Counted from the stretch's first letter, positions 1 through 8,823 are shown. The stretch is DNA of 64,000 nucleotides from Anaerolineae bacterium (GCA_020848035.1 JADLAX010000069.1:62001-126000); one strand, 5' to 3'. Translations and numbers: made by a program. The notes: generated from the letters alone by a model not told the origin.

Positions 1-161
1 ACCTTCCCTACTTTTGTTTCATCTTTTAGCATCGTTGGGTTCACCAGGCAGGTGTCGGGGAAACGGCCGTATTTCTCCTGATAATATTCCACTGCCCGGC
101 TCACTTTTTCTTCCAAACTTCGGCCGCGATCGTCATCCAGCCACAACATGCCCACATTCAT
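1..161 (-). CDS. Partial hypothetical protein downstream of FtsK-like gene
   Basis: The reading frame opens with ATG at 161 and runs without a stop off the left edge of the window, giving at least 53 codons (begins MNVGMLWLDDDRGRSLEEKV). A strong ribosome binding site (TAGGAGG on the minus strand, 167-177) overlaps the stop codon of the upstream FtsK-like gene 13 bases away, so the two genes are almost certainly co-translated. The visible part is hydrophilic and helical, with LEEKVSRAVEYYQEKYGRFP. I do not recognise a family. The strong Shine-Dalgarno and the tight spacing are the support for it being real. Confidence 0.7.
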   Translation of the reverse strand, partial: MNVGMLWLDDDRGRSLEEKVSRAVEYYQEKYGRFPDTCLVNPTMLKDETKVGK

Positions 162-174
162 CTAATCAAACCTC

Positions 175-1452
175 CTACTCGTCATCTTCCGCAAAATCAT
201 CGGCGAAATCGCCCTCATCTATCAACTCGTCAGCCACAGGGCGGGCTGCCGGAGCGACCGTTGGCGGGTTACTCGCAGTTTTCCAGGGCGGCGCTTCGGG
301 GCGCTGCCACACAACGGGATCTGGCTCAGGCACCACCTCACCAGCCGCGTTCAGCTGCACAGGTTGGGCCAACAGCGGCCGGGGCCGGTTGCGATGGATT
401 GTTTCCAGCGTCAGGTGCAAATCATAATTGCCAATAAACGCCGCCTGAAAATGAACCTGCGTATCATCAATGACCGCCAGAAAATCGCCCTGGCCCAGCA
501 AACGTTCAGCTTCGGCGGTGGGAACGGCCGTTGCCGCCAAAGAATCTGCCTCATCCTGAACCTGTCCGACCAACCGCAGCGGCAAATTGGCCCGCATGAC
601 GCTGCTGAGCCACTCCGCCATAGGCTGGCTGGTCGCCAATACCAGATGAATGCCCGCCTCTGCGCCACGCTGCAGCAGCGCCGCCAACGACGCCAGCACA
701 TCGTTGGCCGCAAAGGCCACCAGCGCTTCAACGTTGTCAATTAGCGTGACAATGGTAGGACGAACCGTTTCATGCTTCAGCCGATGGTGCATTTCATCCA
801 CCAGGATTTGCAGGGCATCCCGTCCTTCTTCTGGTTCGGGGATAACCTGGCTGAGCAAGTGGGGCAAAAACATCAGCGGGGCCAGCTGGCGGTTCTGCTT
901 GCCCGGCCGATCCGGATCAATCACCAGCAGCTGGAGCTTAGATTGTCGGTTGGTCATTGCCAGGGAGACAGCAATCGTGCGCAGCAGGGATGTTTTGCCG
1001 GCCGCGTTGGTACCAGCCACCAAAACGTGGGTCATGTTGGCATCGGCAAACGGCAGCAGCAGGGGCGCACCCTCTTCATCAATGCCGAGTACGGCCGTAC
1101 TCTCCGGCAGTTCTGGCAGCAGCGGCAGCAAATCGAGCAGCGCCACTGGCGGCTCATGCGGCCGGGTAATGTCCAGACGCCACTGCCCCCTGTCATCCTT
1201 GGCCAGCGAAACGTCCGTCACCCCCAGCACCGACAGCAAATCCTGTTTTAAGCCGCGCAAGCGATGAATGCCCGATTCCAGGTGAGACTGCAAATCAAAA
1301 CGAATGGACTGCGTCTCTACCTGCCCACCAGCCACCCGTGCCGCAACCTGATGGGTGGAAAAGACACGTTCGATTTGCCGGGATTGAACTTCTAGCTGGT
1401 GGCGTAGCCGTTCCTCCTTGCCCATTTTTTGCCACGTTTCTTTTTCACTCAT
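175..1452 (-). CDS. FtsK/SpoIIIE-type P-loop ATPase
   Basis: A 425-residue protein whose C-terminal two thirds follow the FtsK/SpoIIIE motor layout: Walker A GTNAAGKT (about 147-154), the strand-2 VIDPDRP region, PHLLSQVI, EMHHRL, a Walker-B-like IVTLIDN, then ATSQPM and the LLGQGDFLA sensor region typical of FtsK. The N-terminal 130 residues are a coiled-coil-prone, charged segment. There is no membrane segment, so it is a soluble motor and not the divisome FtsK itself. The ATG at 1452 is preferred over a longer frame because the extra 29 codons cover promoter DNA. The C-terminus is acidic (DEGDFADDFAEDDE). It lies 104 bases downstream of lexA behind a terminator, has an SOS-like box in its leader, and is coupled to the next small gene. 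The substrate is unknown. Confidence 0.8.
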   Translation of the reverse strand: MSEKETWQKMGKEERLRHQLEVQSRQIERVFSTHQVAARVAGGQVETQSIRFDLQSHLESGIHRLRGLKQDLLSVLGVTDVSLAKDDRGQWRLDITRPHEPPVALLDLLPLLPELPESTAVLGIDEEGAPLLLPFADANMTHVLVAGTNAAGKTSLLRTIAVSLAMTNRQSKLQLLVIDPDRPGKQNRQLAPLMFLPHLLSQVIPEPEEGRDALQILVDEMHHRLKHETVRPTIVTLIDNVEALVAFAANDVLASLAALLQRGAEAGIHLVLATSQPMAEWLSSVMRANLPLRLVGQVQDEADSLAATAVPTAEAERLLGQGDFLAVIDDTQVHFQAAFIGNYDLHLTLETIHRNRPRPLLAQPVQLNAAGEVVPEPDPVVWQRPEAPPWKTASNPPTVAPAARPVADELIDEGDFADDFAEDDE

Positions 1453-1480
1453 AATCCCTATCCAGGTGAATGCGCAAAAG

Positions 1481-1494
1481 CGCACATTTGTTCT
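1481..1494 (-). promoter_or_regulatory. SOS-box-like operator before FtsK-like gene
   Basis: On the minus strand this reads AGAACAAATGTGCG: GAAC, four bases, then GTGC, one mismatch from GAAC-N4-GTTC. The same 14-mer with one base changed (AGAACAAATGAGCG) lies in the lexA leader at 2351-2364. It sits 29-42 bases before the start codon. LexA binding here is inference. Confidence 0.4.
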
Positions 1495-1506
1495 ACTAAC
1501 ATTGGT

Positions 1507-1535
1507 AAAAAAAAGGACGGCGTAAACGGCCGTCC
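1507..1535 (-). terminator. Rho-independent terminator of lexA
   Basis: On the minus strand a perfect 7-bp stem GGACGGC/GCCGTCC (1515-1521 with 1529-1535) is followed by eight T (1507-1514). It begins about 20 bases after the lexA stop codon. One arm and the loop contain the octamer ACGGCCGT. Confidence 0.85.
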
Positions 1536-1556
1536 ACAACTACCAAAAATTATCTG

Positions 1557-2261
1557 CTACGCGGTCTGGCGCAGCACCATCATCACCTTGCCCTGCACCT
1601 GCACTTCTTCCGGGTCCACATAAATGGGCTGCATGGTGGGATTAGCAGGCTGGAGGCGAATTCGGCCGTTTTCACGGTAGAAATATTTCAAGGTGGTTGT
1701 GCCATCACGCAGCCAGGCGGCCACCATGTCCCCGTTCCGGGCCTCATTTTCGTTGCGCATGATCACAATGTCGCCATCATTGACCATGGCGTCGATCATA
1801 GAATCCCCACTGACCCGCAGCGCATACAAATTATCATGCCGCCCAGAAATCATGGAGCTGCCAATCTCAACCACATCTTCGTCATCATACACGGAGAAAT
1901 CACCATCGTTACCAACTTCAATGGGCAAACCAGCCACGATGTTACCAATCAACGGCACACGGAAGACGCTGCCAACGGCCGTATTTGCCTTAGCCATCGC
2001 CCTACCCACCGACTGCTTCACCTGCTCGGTAGCAACCGCCACCTTTTCTGTCAGGCGCAGCCCGCGCGAAACTTCAGCGTCCCGCTCCAAAAGCCCTCTT
2101 TCCTTGAGCTTGGTCAAATTGTAGTTCACCACTGAGGTAGAACTGATTTTCACCGCGGTGCCAATTTCGCGAATGGTTGGCGGGCGTCCAAACTCGGCAA
2201 CATACTCTTCAATGTATGTCAGAATATTCTTTTGCCGCTCGGATAACGATTTTTTGGCCAT
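1557..2261 (-). CDS. lexA: LexA repressor, SOS regulator
   Basis: LexA represses DNA-damage genes and is inactivated by RecA-stimulated self-cleavage. The 234-residue protein has an N-terminal winged helix (about 1-70, with RPPTIREIGTAV and the recognition helix around STSVVNYNL) and a C-terminal S24 latent protease domain: scissile Ala-Gly in NIVAGLP (about 110-111), catalytic Ser in SGDSM (about 154) and Lys in TLKYFY (about 192). The start at 2261 is chosen because CAGGAG lies 9 bases upstream; a longer frame to 2291 lacks this. All catalytic residues are present. Its own promoter carries an SOS box between -35 and -10, so it is autoregulated. Confidence 0.97.
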   Translation of the reverse strand: MAKKSLSERQKNILTYIEEYVAEFGRPPTIREIGTAVKISSTSVVNYNLTKLKERGLLERDAEVSRGLRLTEKVAVATEQVKQSVGRAMAKANTAVGSVFRVPLIGNIVAGLPIEVGNDGDFSVYDDEDVVEIGSSMISGRHDNLYALRVSGDSMIDAMVNDGDIVIMRNENEARNGDMVAAWLRDGTTTLKYFYRENGRIRLQPANPTMQPIYVDPEEVQVQGKVMMVLRQTA

Positions 2262-2350
2262 TTTGCCCAACTCCTGTGCTGTCTGCCGCAATACTTGGTA
2301 TCTGGTAAACTAACTGGTGTGATCATGAAGAACAAACAGATTATGACAAT

Positions 2351-2364
2351 CGCTCATTTGTTCT
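2351..2364 (-). promoter_or_regulatory. Second SOS-like half-palindrome in lexA leader
   Basis: Minus-strand AGAACAAATGAGCG contains one good GAAC half and a poor second half. It lies just downstream of the lexA -10 and is 13/14 identical to the motif before the FtsK-like gene. It may be a weak second LexA site. Confidence 0.35.
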
Positions 2365-2371
2365 GTACCGG

Positions 2372-2400
2372 AGTATACACGAACACCTGTTCGGTGTCAA
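2372..2400 (-). promoter_or_regulatory. lexA promoter with embedded SOS box
   Basis: On the minus strand TTGACA (2400-2395), a 17-base spacer and TATACT (2377-2372) form a near-consensus sigma-70 promoter. The spacer contains CGAACAGGTGTTCG (2393-2380), a perfect CGAAC-N4-GTTCG palindrome identical in form to the Bacillus/actinobacterial SOS box. A repressor bound there would block polymerase directly. Confidence 0.9.
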
Positions 2401-2447
2401 GCCAGATCTACGCCGCTGCATCTGGTACAAAAATTTAAGGAACCGCC

Positions 2448-4055
2448 ATGAATTTTGAGAATTTTGCCTTCCCCAGCCGCCGCTCCACCATGATCGCCCA
2501 TAATGGCATGGTGGCCACCAGCCAACCCCTGGCCGCCCAGGCCGGGTTAGACGTGCTGAAAGCGGGCGGTAATGCCGTCGATGCGGCCATTGCCACCGTC
2601 GCCACGCTGTGTGTGGTAGAGCCATGCTCAACGGGCATTGGCGGCGACGCCTTTGCCCTGATCTGGCAGGCCGCTGAGGGCAAGCTGTACGGTCTCAACG
2701 CCAGCGGACCCGCGCCCCTGGCGCTAACGGCCGATCTTGTGCGCCGCCAGGGCCACAGCAGCTACCCGGCCATTGGCGGCCTGGCGGTAACGGTGCCCGG
2801 CAGCCTGCGCGGCTGGCAGTTAGCCCTGGAAAGATTTGGCAGCCTGGGGCTGGACACGCTGCTGCGCCAACCCATTGCCTATGCCCGCGATGGCTACCCG
2901 GTAAGCCAGCGCATTGCCCGTTCCTGGGCGCTGTCCACGGAGAAGATGAGCCGGTTGCCGGATTCCAGGCGCGTGTGGCTGCCCAACGGCCGTTCCCCCC
3001 ACGCCGCCGAACTGTTCCGCAACCCCGAATTTGCCCGCACCCTGCAAACCCTCGCCGACAATGGCTATGATGCGTTTTATCGCGGCGACATTGGCCGCCA
3101 GATCGCCGAGGCGGTGCAGGCCGATGGCGGCGTGTTAACGCAAAACGACCTGGCGGCGTATCAGGCAGAGTGGGTCGAGCCAATCAGTGTGGCTTACCGG
3201 AATGGCTTTATCTTTCACGAAATTCCGCCCAACGGTCAGGGGCTGACCGCCCTGCTGGCACTGAACCTGGCCCGGCAGTTTGATTTGCCCGCCCTCGGCT
3301 ACGGCACGGCCGATTATTACCACGCCCTCATCGAAGCCATGAAGCTGGCCTTTGCCGATGCCCACGCCTACATCGCCGATCCGCGGCAGGTGGATGTGCC
3401 GATTGCGGCGCTGCTAAGCGAAAGCTACACGCGCCGCCGCCACGGCCTCATCCAGCCAGGCACCGCCCTGCAGCCCACGCCCGGCTCCCCGCAAACGCAC
3501 GGCGACACCGTTTACCTCACCGTTGCCGACGGCAAGGGCAATATGGTGAGCTGGATTCAGAGTTTGTACATGGGTTTTGGCAGCGGCATCACCGCAGGCA
3601 ATACCGGGGTGCAGCTGCAAAATCGCGGGGCCAATTTCAGCCTGGAACCGGGCCACCCCAACGAGGCAGCACCGGGCAAACGGCCGTATCACACCATCAT
3701 CCCCGGCTTCATCACCAAGGACGGGCAGGCCTGGAGCAGCTTTGGCGTGATGGGGGGTTTTATGCAGCCGCAGGGCCATTTGCAGGTGGGCATCAACCTG
3801 ATCGATTTTGGCATGGACCCCCAAACAGCCCTCGACGCACCCCGCTTTAACTGGCTGGAGCATAAACAGGTGGCGTTGGAAACGGCCGTTCCCGATGACA
3901 TCCGCCACAATTTAGCCCAGCGCGGCCACGAGCTGTGGGCGAAGGGCAAGCCGCTGCACTACGGCGGCGGGCAGGTTATCGTGCGCGATCCGGCCAGCGG
4001 CGTGCTGATTGGCGGCAGTGAACCCCGCAATGATGGAACGGCCGTTGGCTGGTAG
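2448..4055 (+). CDS. Gamma-glutamyltransferase family protein
   Basis: A 535-residue Ntn-hydrolase of the gamma-glutamyltranspeptidase family, which cleaves gamma-glutamyl bonds (glutathione and related amides) after autocatalytic processing. Seen: the N-terminal GGNAVDAAIA motif (about 40-49), EPCSTGIGGDAF (about 58-69), and the processing/nucleophile region THGDTVYLTVAD (Thr about 354), then GNMVSWIQS and GKRPYHTIIP in the small subunit. No signal peptide is evident, so it may be cytoplasmic, unlike the periplasmic E. coli enzyme. AAGGA lies 8-12 bases before the ATG. A second, divergent member is at 43193. It is transcribed divergently from lexA and apparently alone. The gamma-glutamyl substrate is not known. 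Confidence 0.9.
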   Translation: MNFENFAFPSRRSTMIAHNGMVATSQPLAAQAGLDVLKAGGNAVDAAIATVATLCVVEPCSTGIGGDAFALIWQAAEGKLYGLNASGPAPLALTADLVRRQGHSSYPAIGGLAVTVPGSLRGWQLALERFGSLGLDTLLRQPIAYARDGYPVSQRIARSWALSTEKMSRLPDSRRVWLPNGRSPHAAELFRNPEFARTLQTLADNGYDAFYRGDIGRQIAEAVQADGGVLTQNDLAAYQAEWVEPISVAYRNGFIFHEIPPNGQGLTALLALNLARQFDLPALGYGTADYYHALIEAMKLAFADAHAYIADPRQVDVPIAALLSESYTRRRHGLIQPGTALQPTPGSPQTHGDTVYLTVADGKGNMVSWIQSLYMGFGSGITAGNTGVQLQNRGANFSLEPGHPNEAAPGKRPYHTIIPGFITKDGQAWSSFGVMGGFMQPQGHLQVGINLIDFGMDPQTALDAPRFNWLEHKQVALETAVPDDIRHNLAQRGHELWAKGKPLHYGGGQVIVRDPASGVLIGGSEPRNDGTAVGW

Positions 4056-4077
4056 GTGTGCATTTTCACAATCGCGC

Positions 4078-4105
4078 TTGCAAACCTGCTATCTCGGACT
4101 ATAAT
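4078..4105 (+). promoter_or_regulatory. Promoter of tRNA-Ser
   Basis: TTGCAA (4078-4083), a 16-base spacer and a perfect TATAAT (4100-4105) lie 13 bases before the tRNA 5' end, so transcription should start a few bases ahead of the mature tRNA. Confidence 0.75.
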
Positions 4106-4118
4106 TCCCATTCGGTTC

Positions 4119-4203
4119 GGAGAGGTCGCATAGAGGCTTAGTGCGCACGCTTGGAAAGCGTGTATACCGGAAGGTATCGCGGGTTCGAATCCCGCCCTCT
4201 CCG
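4119..4203 (+). tRNA. tRNA-Ser (GGA)
   Basis: An 85-nt class II tRNA: acceptor stem GGAGAGG/CCTCTCC with discriminator G, anticodon arm CACGC-TTGGAAA-GCGTG with anticodon GGA (reads UCC/UCU), a long variable arm (TATACCGGAAGGTATC), and T arm GCGGG-TTCGAAT-CCCGC. CCA is not encoded. It has its own promoter and terminator. Confidence 0.97.
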
Positions 4204-4210
4204 CCTCCAC

Positions 4211-4240
4211 AAGCGCAGCGGTTCGCTGCGCTTTTTTTTT
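4211..4240 (+). terminator. Rho-independent terminator of tRNA-Ser
   Basis: AAGCGCAGCG, a short loop and CGCTGCGCTT form a GC-rich hairpin followed directly by a run of T (4231-4240), starting 8 bases after the tRNA. Confidence 0.9.
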
Positions 4241-4296
4241 GCCACAAAAGAAGCGTTTGACACACGCGGCCGCTTTCAGCAAATTTGTTGGTACAC

Positions 4297-4305
4297 TGGT
4301 ACTAT
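4297..4305 (+). promoter_or_regulatory. Possible extended -10 promoter for histidine kinase
   Basis: TGG-TACTAT has the TGn-(-10) form of an extended -10 element. It lies about 135 bases before the kinase start, in a spacer (4241-4440) in which I see nothing else. The -35 is poor. Confidence 0.3.
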
Positions 4306-4440
4306 TCACGGTGACCCAATTGCCACGAGGTGTGCCAACCATTACAATAGGCCTATCGTACGACCTATGACCAAGTCTTTGCCCGCTCACCAGCCTGTCA
4401 ACAGTTTTTCCGGTGCGGCACCAGCCAACTGCTCGCCTTC

Positions 4441-6702
4441 ATGAACGCATACCAGGCCAATCTTTACCTCCCCCTTATTGCTGCTGGCTTTTATGCAGGC
4501 ATTTTGATCCTGCCGCAAATTCGCCGCCGCCCGGAGAAAAACCAGGCGTCCTGGCTGGTGGCCACGCTGGTTCTGTCGGTCGTTTGGGAGTTTTCGCTCT
4601 TTTTTGCCGCCAGCATTCCGCTGGCCAACCTGCCGACGCTGGTACTACTGCTGTCGGTTTGTGCCCTGGCGGGCACCACCAGCGCCTTCCTGGATTGGCG
4701 GCCCAAGCAAAAGTATGTGCTTTTGGCAGGAACGGCCGTTCTCACCACCCTGCTCATCAATCTGCTCGTCCCCAACCGCACCTTCCTGCTGCCTGGGGGA
4801 CGGCCGTTGGGGCTGACCAACGGCACACTGGCGGCGTACCTTACCTGGGCGGGCCTCTTTGGCGCGCTGCTCATCACCACCTGGCGCGAATACCGCAAAA
4901 CCCGCTTTCCCTGGCACGCCAACCGGCTGCTGTTCTGGTTCACCGTGCTGGCCACCCTCTTCTTCGGTGAGCTGATCCAGTTTTTTGACCAGCTGGGCTT
5001 CATCATCATTGGCCAGGTGCTGCGCTACGTGGGCATGGTGGGGCTGGCCTACGGCATCGCCTCCTACCGCATTTTCGACGTGCGTGCCCGGGCCCAGCGC
5101 GGCATCGCCTTTATCATCATCAACACGCTCTCGGCGCTGCCGCTGATTCTGTCGGTCATCATCGTTTTCCAGTTTGGCGAAGCCATCAACCGCACCAATG
5201 ACGTCTTCACCTCCATTTTGATTGCCCTGGTCATCACCCTGGGCTTCTTTCTCTACCAACCGTTCCGCCGCCTGATCAGCAACGTGGTTTTCCGCTATCT
5301 GCGCGGTGAGGGGGTGAATGCCGGGCTGGTGGTGCGCAATTACAGCCAGGCCATTTCCCGCACGCTAGACGTGCAGCAGCTCTCCATCCTCATCGTGGGC
5401 ACGCTGAGCGAACTGCTGGAAACCAACCGGGGGGCGTTGATGCTGGTGACCCACCTGGAAGATGGCGGCTTTGAAATTGCCCCCATCCCGGCCATGGGGG
5501 TGGTGCCCCGTCATCCGGTGCGTTTTGCCCACGACGATCTGTTCATCAACACGCTGATGGCCCAGCACCAGCCGCTGCTGCAATATGAGCTGGACTTCAA
5601 CCCGGCGTTTAAGGGATTGCGCGAAGAAGAGCGCACCTGGCTGGACGACATGACGATGGAAGTGTACGTGCCGGTGAGCAGCGGTGAAGACATTGTGGGG
5701 CTGATTGCCGTGGGGCCGAAGGTTTCGGCCGTACCTTACCAACCCATCGAGCTGGAGCTGATGCAAACCCTGGCCGACCAGACCGTGGTGGCGCTGCAAA
5801 ACGCCCGTCTGTTTAGTGAACTCAACATCCAAAATGAGCACATTCGCTACCTGAACATTGACCTGGTAGAGCAAAACGAAAAGCTGGAAATTATGGACCG
5901 GGTGAAGTCGGACTTCATCACGATTGCCTCGCACGAACTGCGCACGCCGCTGACCCAGGTGAAGGGGTACGCCGATATTTTGTCGGCGATGAATGAGGAG
6001 AACGCCCTGACGCGAGAGCAAACCCGCGAGATTGTGGGGCACATCAACCGGGCCACGCTGCAATTGGAGCGACTGATCACCGCGATGCTGGACGCCAGCC
6101 AGCTGGACGTGGACGGGATGCAGCTGACGTTTGTGAAAACGCGGCTGGACACAGTGCTGCGGCTGGCCGTCGAGCCACTCATCCAGGCGATGCGCGAGCG
6201 GCGCATCCTGTATGAGGTGGAAGGGGTCGACAGTTTGCCGCCCATCTATGCCGATTTTAAGCGGCTGGTGCAGTCGTTTACCAATATTCTGGGCAATGCG
6301 GTGAAGTACACGCCGGACAGCGGCCGTATTCATGTACGCGCCGCCATTGTGCCTGGCCAAAACGAAGAAGAGTTCCTGGAAATTGTGATTCGCGACACGG
6401 GCATTGGCATTGATCCCAAGTTCCACACGTTAATTTTTGAGAAATTTTTCCGCATTGGCGACCCGCAGCTGCATTCGACGGGCAGCACCAAGTTTAAGGG
6501 GGCCGGGCCGGGCCTGGGCCTGCCCATCGCCAAGGGCGTGATTGAAGCCCACGGGGGGCGCATTTGGGTTGAGTCGGAGGCAGAGGATGAGGAGCGGCTG
6601 CCGGGCAGCACCTTCAACATTGTGCTGCCCGTCCGGCCACCGGGTTCCGAAGATGTGGCGAATGGGGAAACGGCCGTTCGCCCTGCCTATCTCATCGGTT
6701 AA
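4441..6702 (+). CDS. Membrane sensor histidine kinase with GAF domain
   Basis: A 753-residue histidine kinase. The N-terminal roughly 275 residues contain about eight hydrophobic helices resembling the 7TM-type sensor modules; then a GAF domain (about 300-460), a short coiled coil (about 470-490), a HisKA dimerisation domain with phospho-acceptor His498 in ASHELRTPL, and a HATPase_c domain with N box NILGNAVKYTP, DTGIGID and GPGLGLPIAKG. No receiver domain is fused and no response regulator is adjacent, so its partner is elsewhere. Two patatin genes follow closely in the same direction and could be co-transcribed. The signal is unknown. The start lacks a good Shine-Dalgarno; it was chosen as the first ATG of the frame. 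Confidence 0.92.
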   Translation: MNAYQANLYLPLIAAGFYAGILILPQIRRRPEKNQASWLVATLVLSVVWEFSLFFAASIPLANLPTLVLLLSVCALAGTTSAFLDWRPKQKYVLLAGTAVLTTLLINLLVPNRTFLLPGGRPLGLTNGTLAAYLTWAGLFGALLITTWREYRKTRFPWHANRLLFWFTVLATLFFGELIQFFDQLGFIIIGQVLRYVGMVGLAYGIASYRIFDVRARAQRGIAFIIINTLSALPLILSVIIVFQFGEAINRTNDVFTSILIALVITLGFFLYQPFRRLISNVVFRYLRGEGVNAGLVVRNYSQAISRTLDVQQLSILIVGTLSELLETNRGALMLVTHLEDGGFEIAPIPAMGVVPRHPVRFAHDDLFINTLMAQHQPLLQYELDFNPAFKGLREEERTWLDDMTMEVYVPVSSGEDIVGLIAVGPKVSAVPYQPIELELMQTLADQTVVALQNARLFSELNIQNEHIRYLNIDLVEQNEKLEIMDRVKSDFITIASHELRTPLTQVKGYADILSAMNEENALTREQTREIVGHINRATLQLERLITAMLDASQLDVDGMQLTFVKTRLDTVLRLAVEPLIQAMRERRILYEVEGVDSLPPIYADFKRLVQSFTNILGNAVKYTPDSGRIHVRAAIVPGQNEEEFLEIVIRDTGIGIDPKFHTLIFEKFFRIGDPQLHSTGSTKFKGAGPGLGLPIAKGVIEAHGGRIWVESEAEDEERLPGSTFNIVLPVRPPGSEDVANGETAVRPAYLIG

Positions 6703-6726
6703 CAAATTGCTCAAAGGAGGCACAAC

Positions 6727-7761
6727 ATGCCAACTGAGTCCCGCAAAAATGCCTTGATTCTCTCCGGGGGAGGTGGCCGAGGCGCGTATCACGTCGGCGT
6801 CATGCGCTTTTTGGAAGAGCATGAGTGGTTCCCCAACATCGTCGCGGGTACCTCGATTGGCGCGGTGAACGGGGCGGCCATTGCCTCCGGGCACAACTCC
6901 CGCTCGCTGTGGGCGCTGTGGCAGCGCCTCACCACCGACGACGTGCAAAAACACCATTGGAATTTGCTGGAAGGCAATTACCTGCTAGACACCACGCCGC
7001 TGCGCAGCACGCTGCAAGAGCAAGGGTGGGTCAATTTTGCGCGGATCAATTCGGATGAAGCGGCCGTTCACCTGCGCGTTACGGCCACCGAAATCAACAG
7101 CGGCCAGCTGCACGTCTTTGGCAACAGCGACGACATCTACCCCAGCCGCATGCGCCGCGAAAAGATTGAGCTAAACCACATCATCGCCAGCTGTTCTATC
7201 CCGATCGTTTACCCGGCCACCCAGCTCAACGACACGCTGTATTGGGATGGGGCCACCGTGGCCAACACGCCGCTTGGCCCGGCCATCGACGCCGGGGCAG
7301 AGGAAATTGTGGTGGTCATCATGACCCCTTGGGAAAGTGACGAAGGCGGCGCGGAGCTGCCCACGCCCAAAAACATCCTCACGGCCGCCAGCACCATGCT
7401 GGAGTGGGCGCTGCTGGCCTCGTTCCAATCCGATCTAAAAATGTTCCGCCGCATTAACGAATTGGTGCGGCTTCAGGTAGAAAATGCGCGCTTACAGGCC
7501 ACCAACCGCCTGCTGCTCAGCCAGCTGCGCGGCGAAGAGGTGAACCTGGAAGACAAAGACGGCAACGGCATTCCCGACATTTTGGAAGACAAGTTCCATG
7601 CTCTGCCGGAACCCATCATCGTTGCGCCGCAGAAAGCGATTCCGGTGGACCGCATTATTCGCTACACACGCGAAGGGCATGAGGAGCTGTTCCAGCTGGG
7701 CTATGAAGACGCCAAACGCGCCTGGAAAGCGGCGGGCAAAGTGGTCGAAGGGGAATCTTAG
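6727..7761 (+). CDS. Patatin-like phospholipase, first tandem copy
   Basis: A 344-residue patatin-like acyl hydrolase expected to release fatty acids from membrane or storage lipids. Seen: oxyanion-hole glycine loop SGGGGRGAYHVG (about 13-24), nucleophile Ser43 in GTSIGAVNG, and the dyad Asp in YWDGATVANTP. The C-terminal third (about 250-344) is helical, with EDKDGNGIPDILEDK resembling a calcium-binding DxDxNG loop. AAAGGAGG ends 9 bases before the ATG. No signal peptide. It is followed 57 bases later by a paralogue with identical spacing of active-site motifs, indicating a tandem duplication. It is about 25 bases downstream of the histidine kinase gene. Confidence 0.92.
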   Translation: MPTESRKNALILSGGGGRGAYHVGVMRFLEEHEWFPNIVAGTSIGAVNGAAIASGHNSRSLWALWQRLTTDDVQKHHWNLLEGNYLLDTTPLRSTLQEQGWVNFARINSDEAAVHLRVTATEINSGQLHVFGNSDDIYPSRMRREKIELNHIIASCSIPIVYPATQLNDTLYWDGATVANTPLGPAIDAGAEEIVVVIMTPWESDEGGAELPTPKNILTAASTMLEWALLASFQSDLKMFRRINELVRLQVENARLQATNRLLLSQLRGEEVNLEDKDGNGIPDILEDKFHALPEPIIVAPQKAIPVDRIIRYTREGHEELFQLGYEDAKRAWKAAGKVVEGES

Positions 7762-7770
7762 TAGTTAAAG

Positions 7771-7802
7771 GGTGACAGTCACCTTCAGAGGTAACTGTCA
7801 CC
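7771..7802. repeat. Palindromic spacer hairpin between patatin genes
   Basis: GGTGACAGT (7771-7779) pairs with ACTGTCACC (7794-7802); GGTGACAGTCACC is itself a smaller palindrome inside the left arm. No T run follows, so it is more likely a dispersed repeat or an mRNA processing hairpin than a terminator. Confidence 0.6.
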
Positions 7803-7818
7803 TGGTACGGAGGGTGTG

Positions 7819-8823
7819 ATGTTAAGTGAGAATCCGAAGCGGGCGTTGGTGCTGTCTGGCGGGGGCGGGCGCGGCGCGTACCATGTAGGGGTGCTGCGCT
7901 TTTTGGAGGAGCATGAGTGGTTCCCCGACGTGGTCGTGGGCACGTCGATTGGTGCAGTAAACGGGGCGGCGTTGGCTTCCGGGCACAATTCACGTTCGCT
8001 GTGGGCGCTGTGGCGGCGGCTGCGCACCAAGGATGTGCAGAAGCCCAACTGGAATCCGTTTACGGCCGTTTCCCTCCTCGACACCGCCCCCTTACGCCAA
8101 ACCCTGCTCAACGACGGCTGGGTAGACTTTAACCGGATCAACTCGGCAGACGAAGCGGCCGTTCACCTGCGCATCACCGCCACCGAAATTGCAACGGGTT
8201 TGCTGCACGTTTTTGGCAACAGCCTGGACAAAAAGATCGAGATCACCGTTGAGCACATTTTGTCCAGCTGCTCCATTCCGCTCATTTACCCGCACACAAA
8301 CCTGGGGACAACCAAATATTGGGACGGCGCGGTGGTGGCCAACACGCCGCTCAGCGCCGCCATTGCCACCGGTGCGGAAGAAATTTTTGTGGTAATCATG
8401 ACCCCTATCAAACAAACGGGGAACACAAACAACATCCCCAGCCTGCCCGCCAGCCTGCCTACCAACCTGTATGAAGCCGCCAGCATGACCCTGGAATGGG
8501 CGCTGCTGGCCTCCTTCCAGGCGGATATGAAGATGTTTAGCCTGATCAACAGCCTGGCCGCAATTCGGGATGAGCTGGATAAAATTCGGGCGGACTACCC
8601 CGAAATTGTCGATCAATACATGGAAGACGTGAACAACTTTGTGGGAGCCAACGTCAAGCAAGCGTATAAAAAGCTTAAGTCTCCCATCATTATTTGCCCA
8701 GAAGATTTTATTCCGGTAGAGCAAATTGTGAGTTACACCGAAGAATGGCATGAAAAGCTGTACCAGATGGGCTACAACGACATGAAACGCGCTTGGCAAA
8801 ACGCTGGTCGCCCGGTGGAGTAA
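7819..8823 (+). CDS. Patatin-like phospholipase, second tandem copy
   Basis: A 334-residue paralogue of the preceding gene: SGGGGRGAYHVGVLRFLEEH, nucleophile Ser43 in GTSIGAVNGAA, and YWDGAVVANTP carrying the catalytic Asp. The N-terminal 200 residues are nearly collinear with the first copy, while the C-terminal helical part has diverged (no DxDxNG loop here). A GTG three bases upstream is possible, but the ATG at 7819 leaves a better distance from GGAGGG (7809-7814). The divergence confined to the C-terminus suggests that the two lipases differ in targeting or regulation and not in chemistry; that is inference. Confidence 0.92.
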   Translation: MLSENPKRALVLSGGGGRGAYHVGVLRFLEEHEWFPDVVVGTSIGAVNGAALASGHNSRSLWALWRRLRTKDVQKPNWNPFTAVSLLDTAPLRQTLLNDGWVDFNRINSADEAAVHLRITATEIATGLLHVFGNSLDKKIEITVEHILSSCSIPLIYPHTNLGTTKYWDGAVVANTPLSAAIATGAEEIFVVIMTPIKQTGNTNNIPSLPASLPTNLYEAASMTLEWALLASFQADMKMFSLINSLAAIRDELDKIRADYPEIVDQYMEDVNNFVGANVKQAYKKLKSPIIICPEDFIPVEQIVSYTEEWHEKLYQMGYNDMKRAWQNAGRPVE

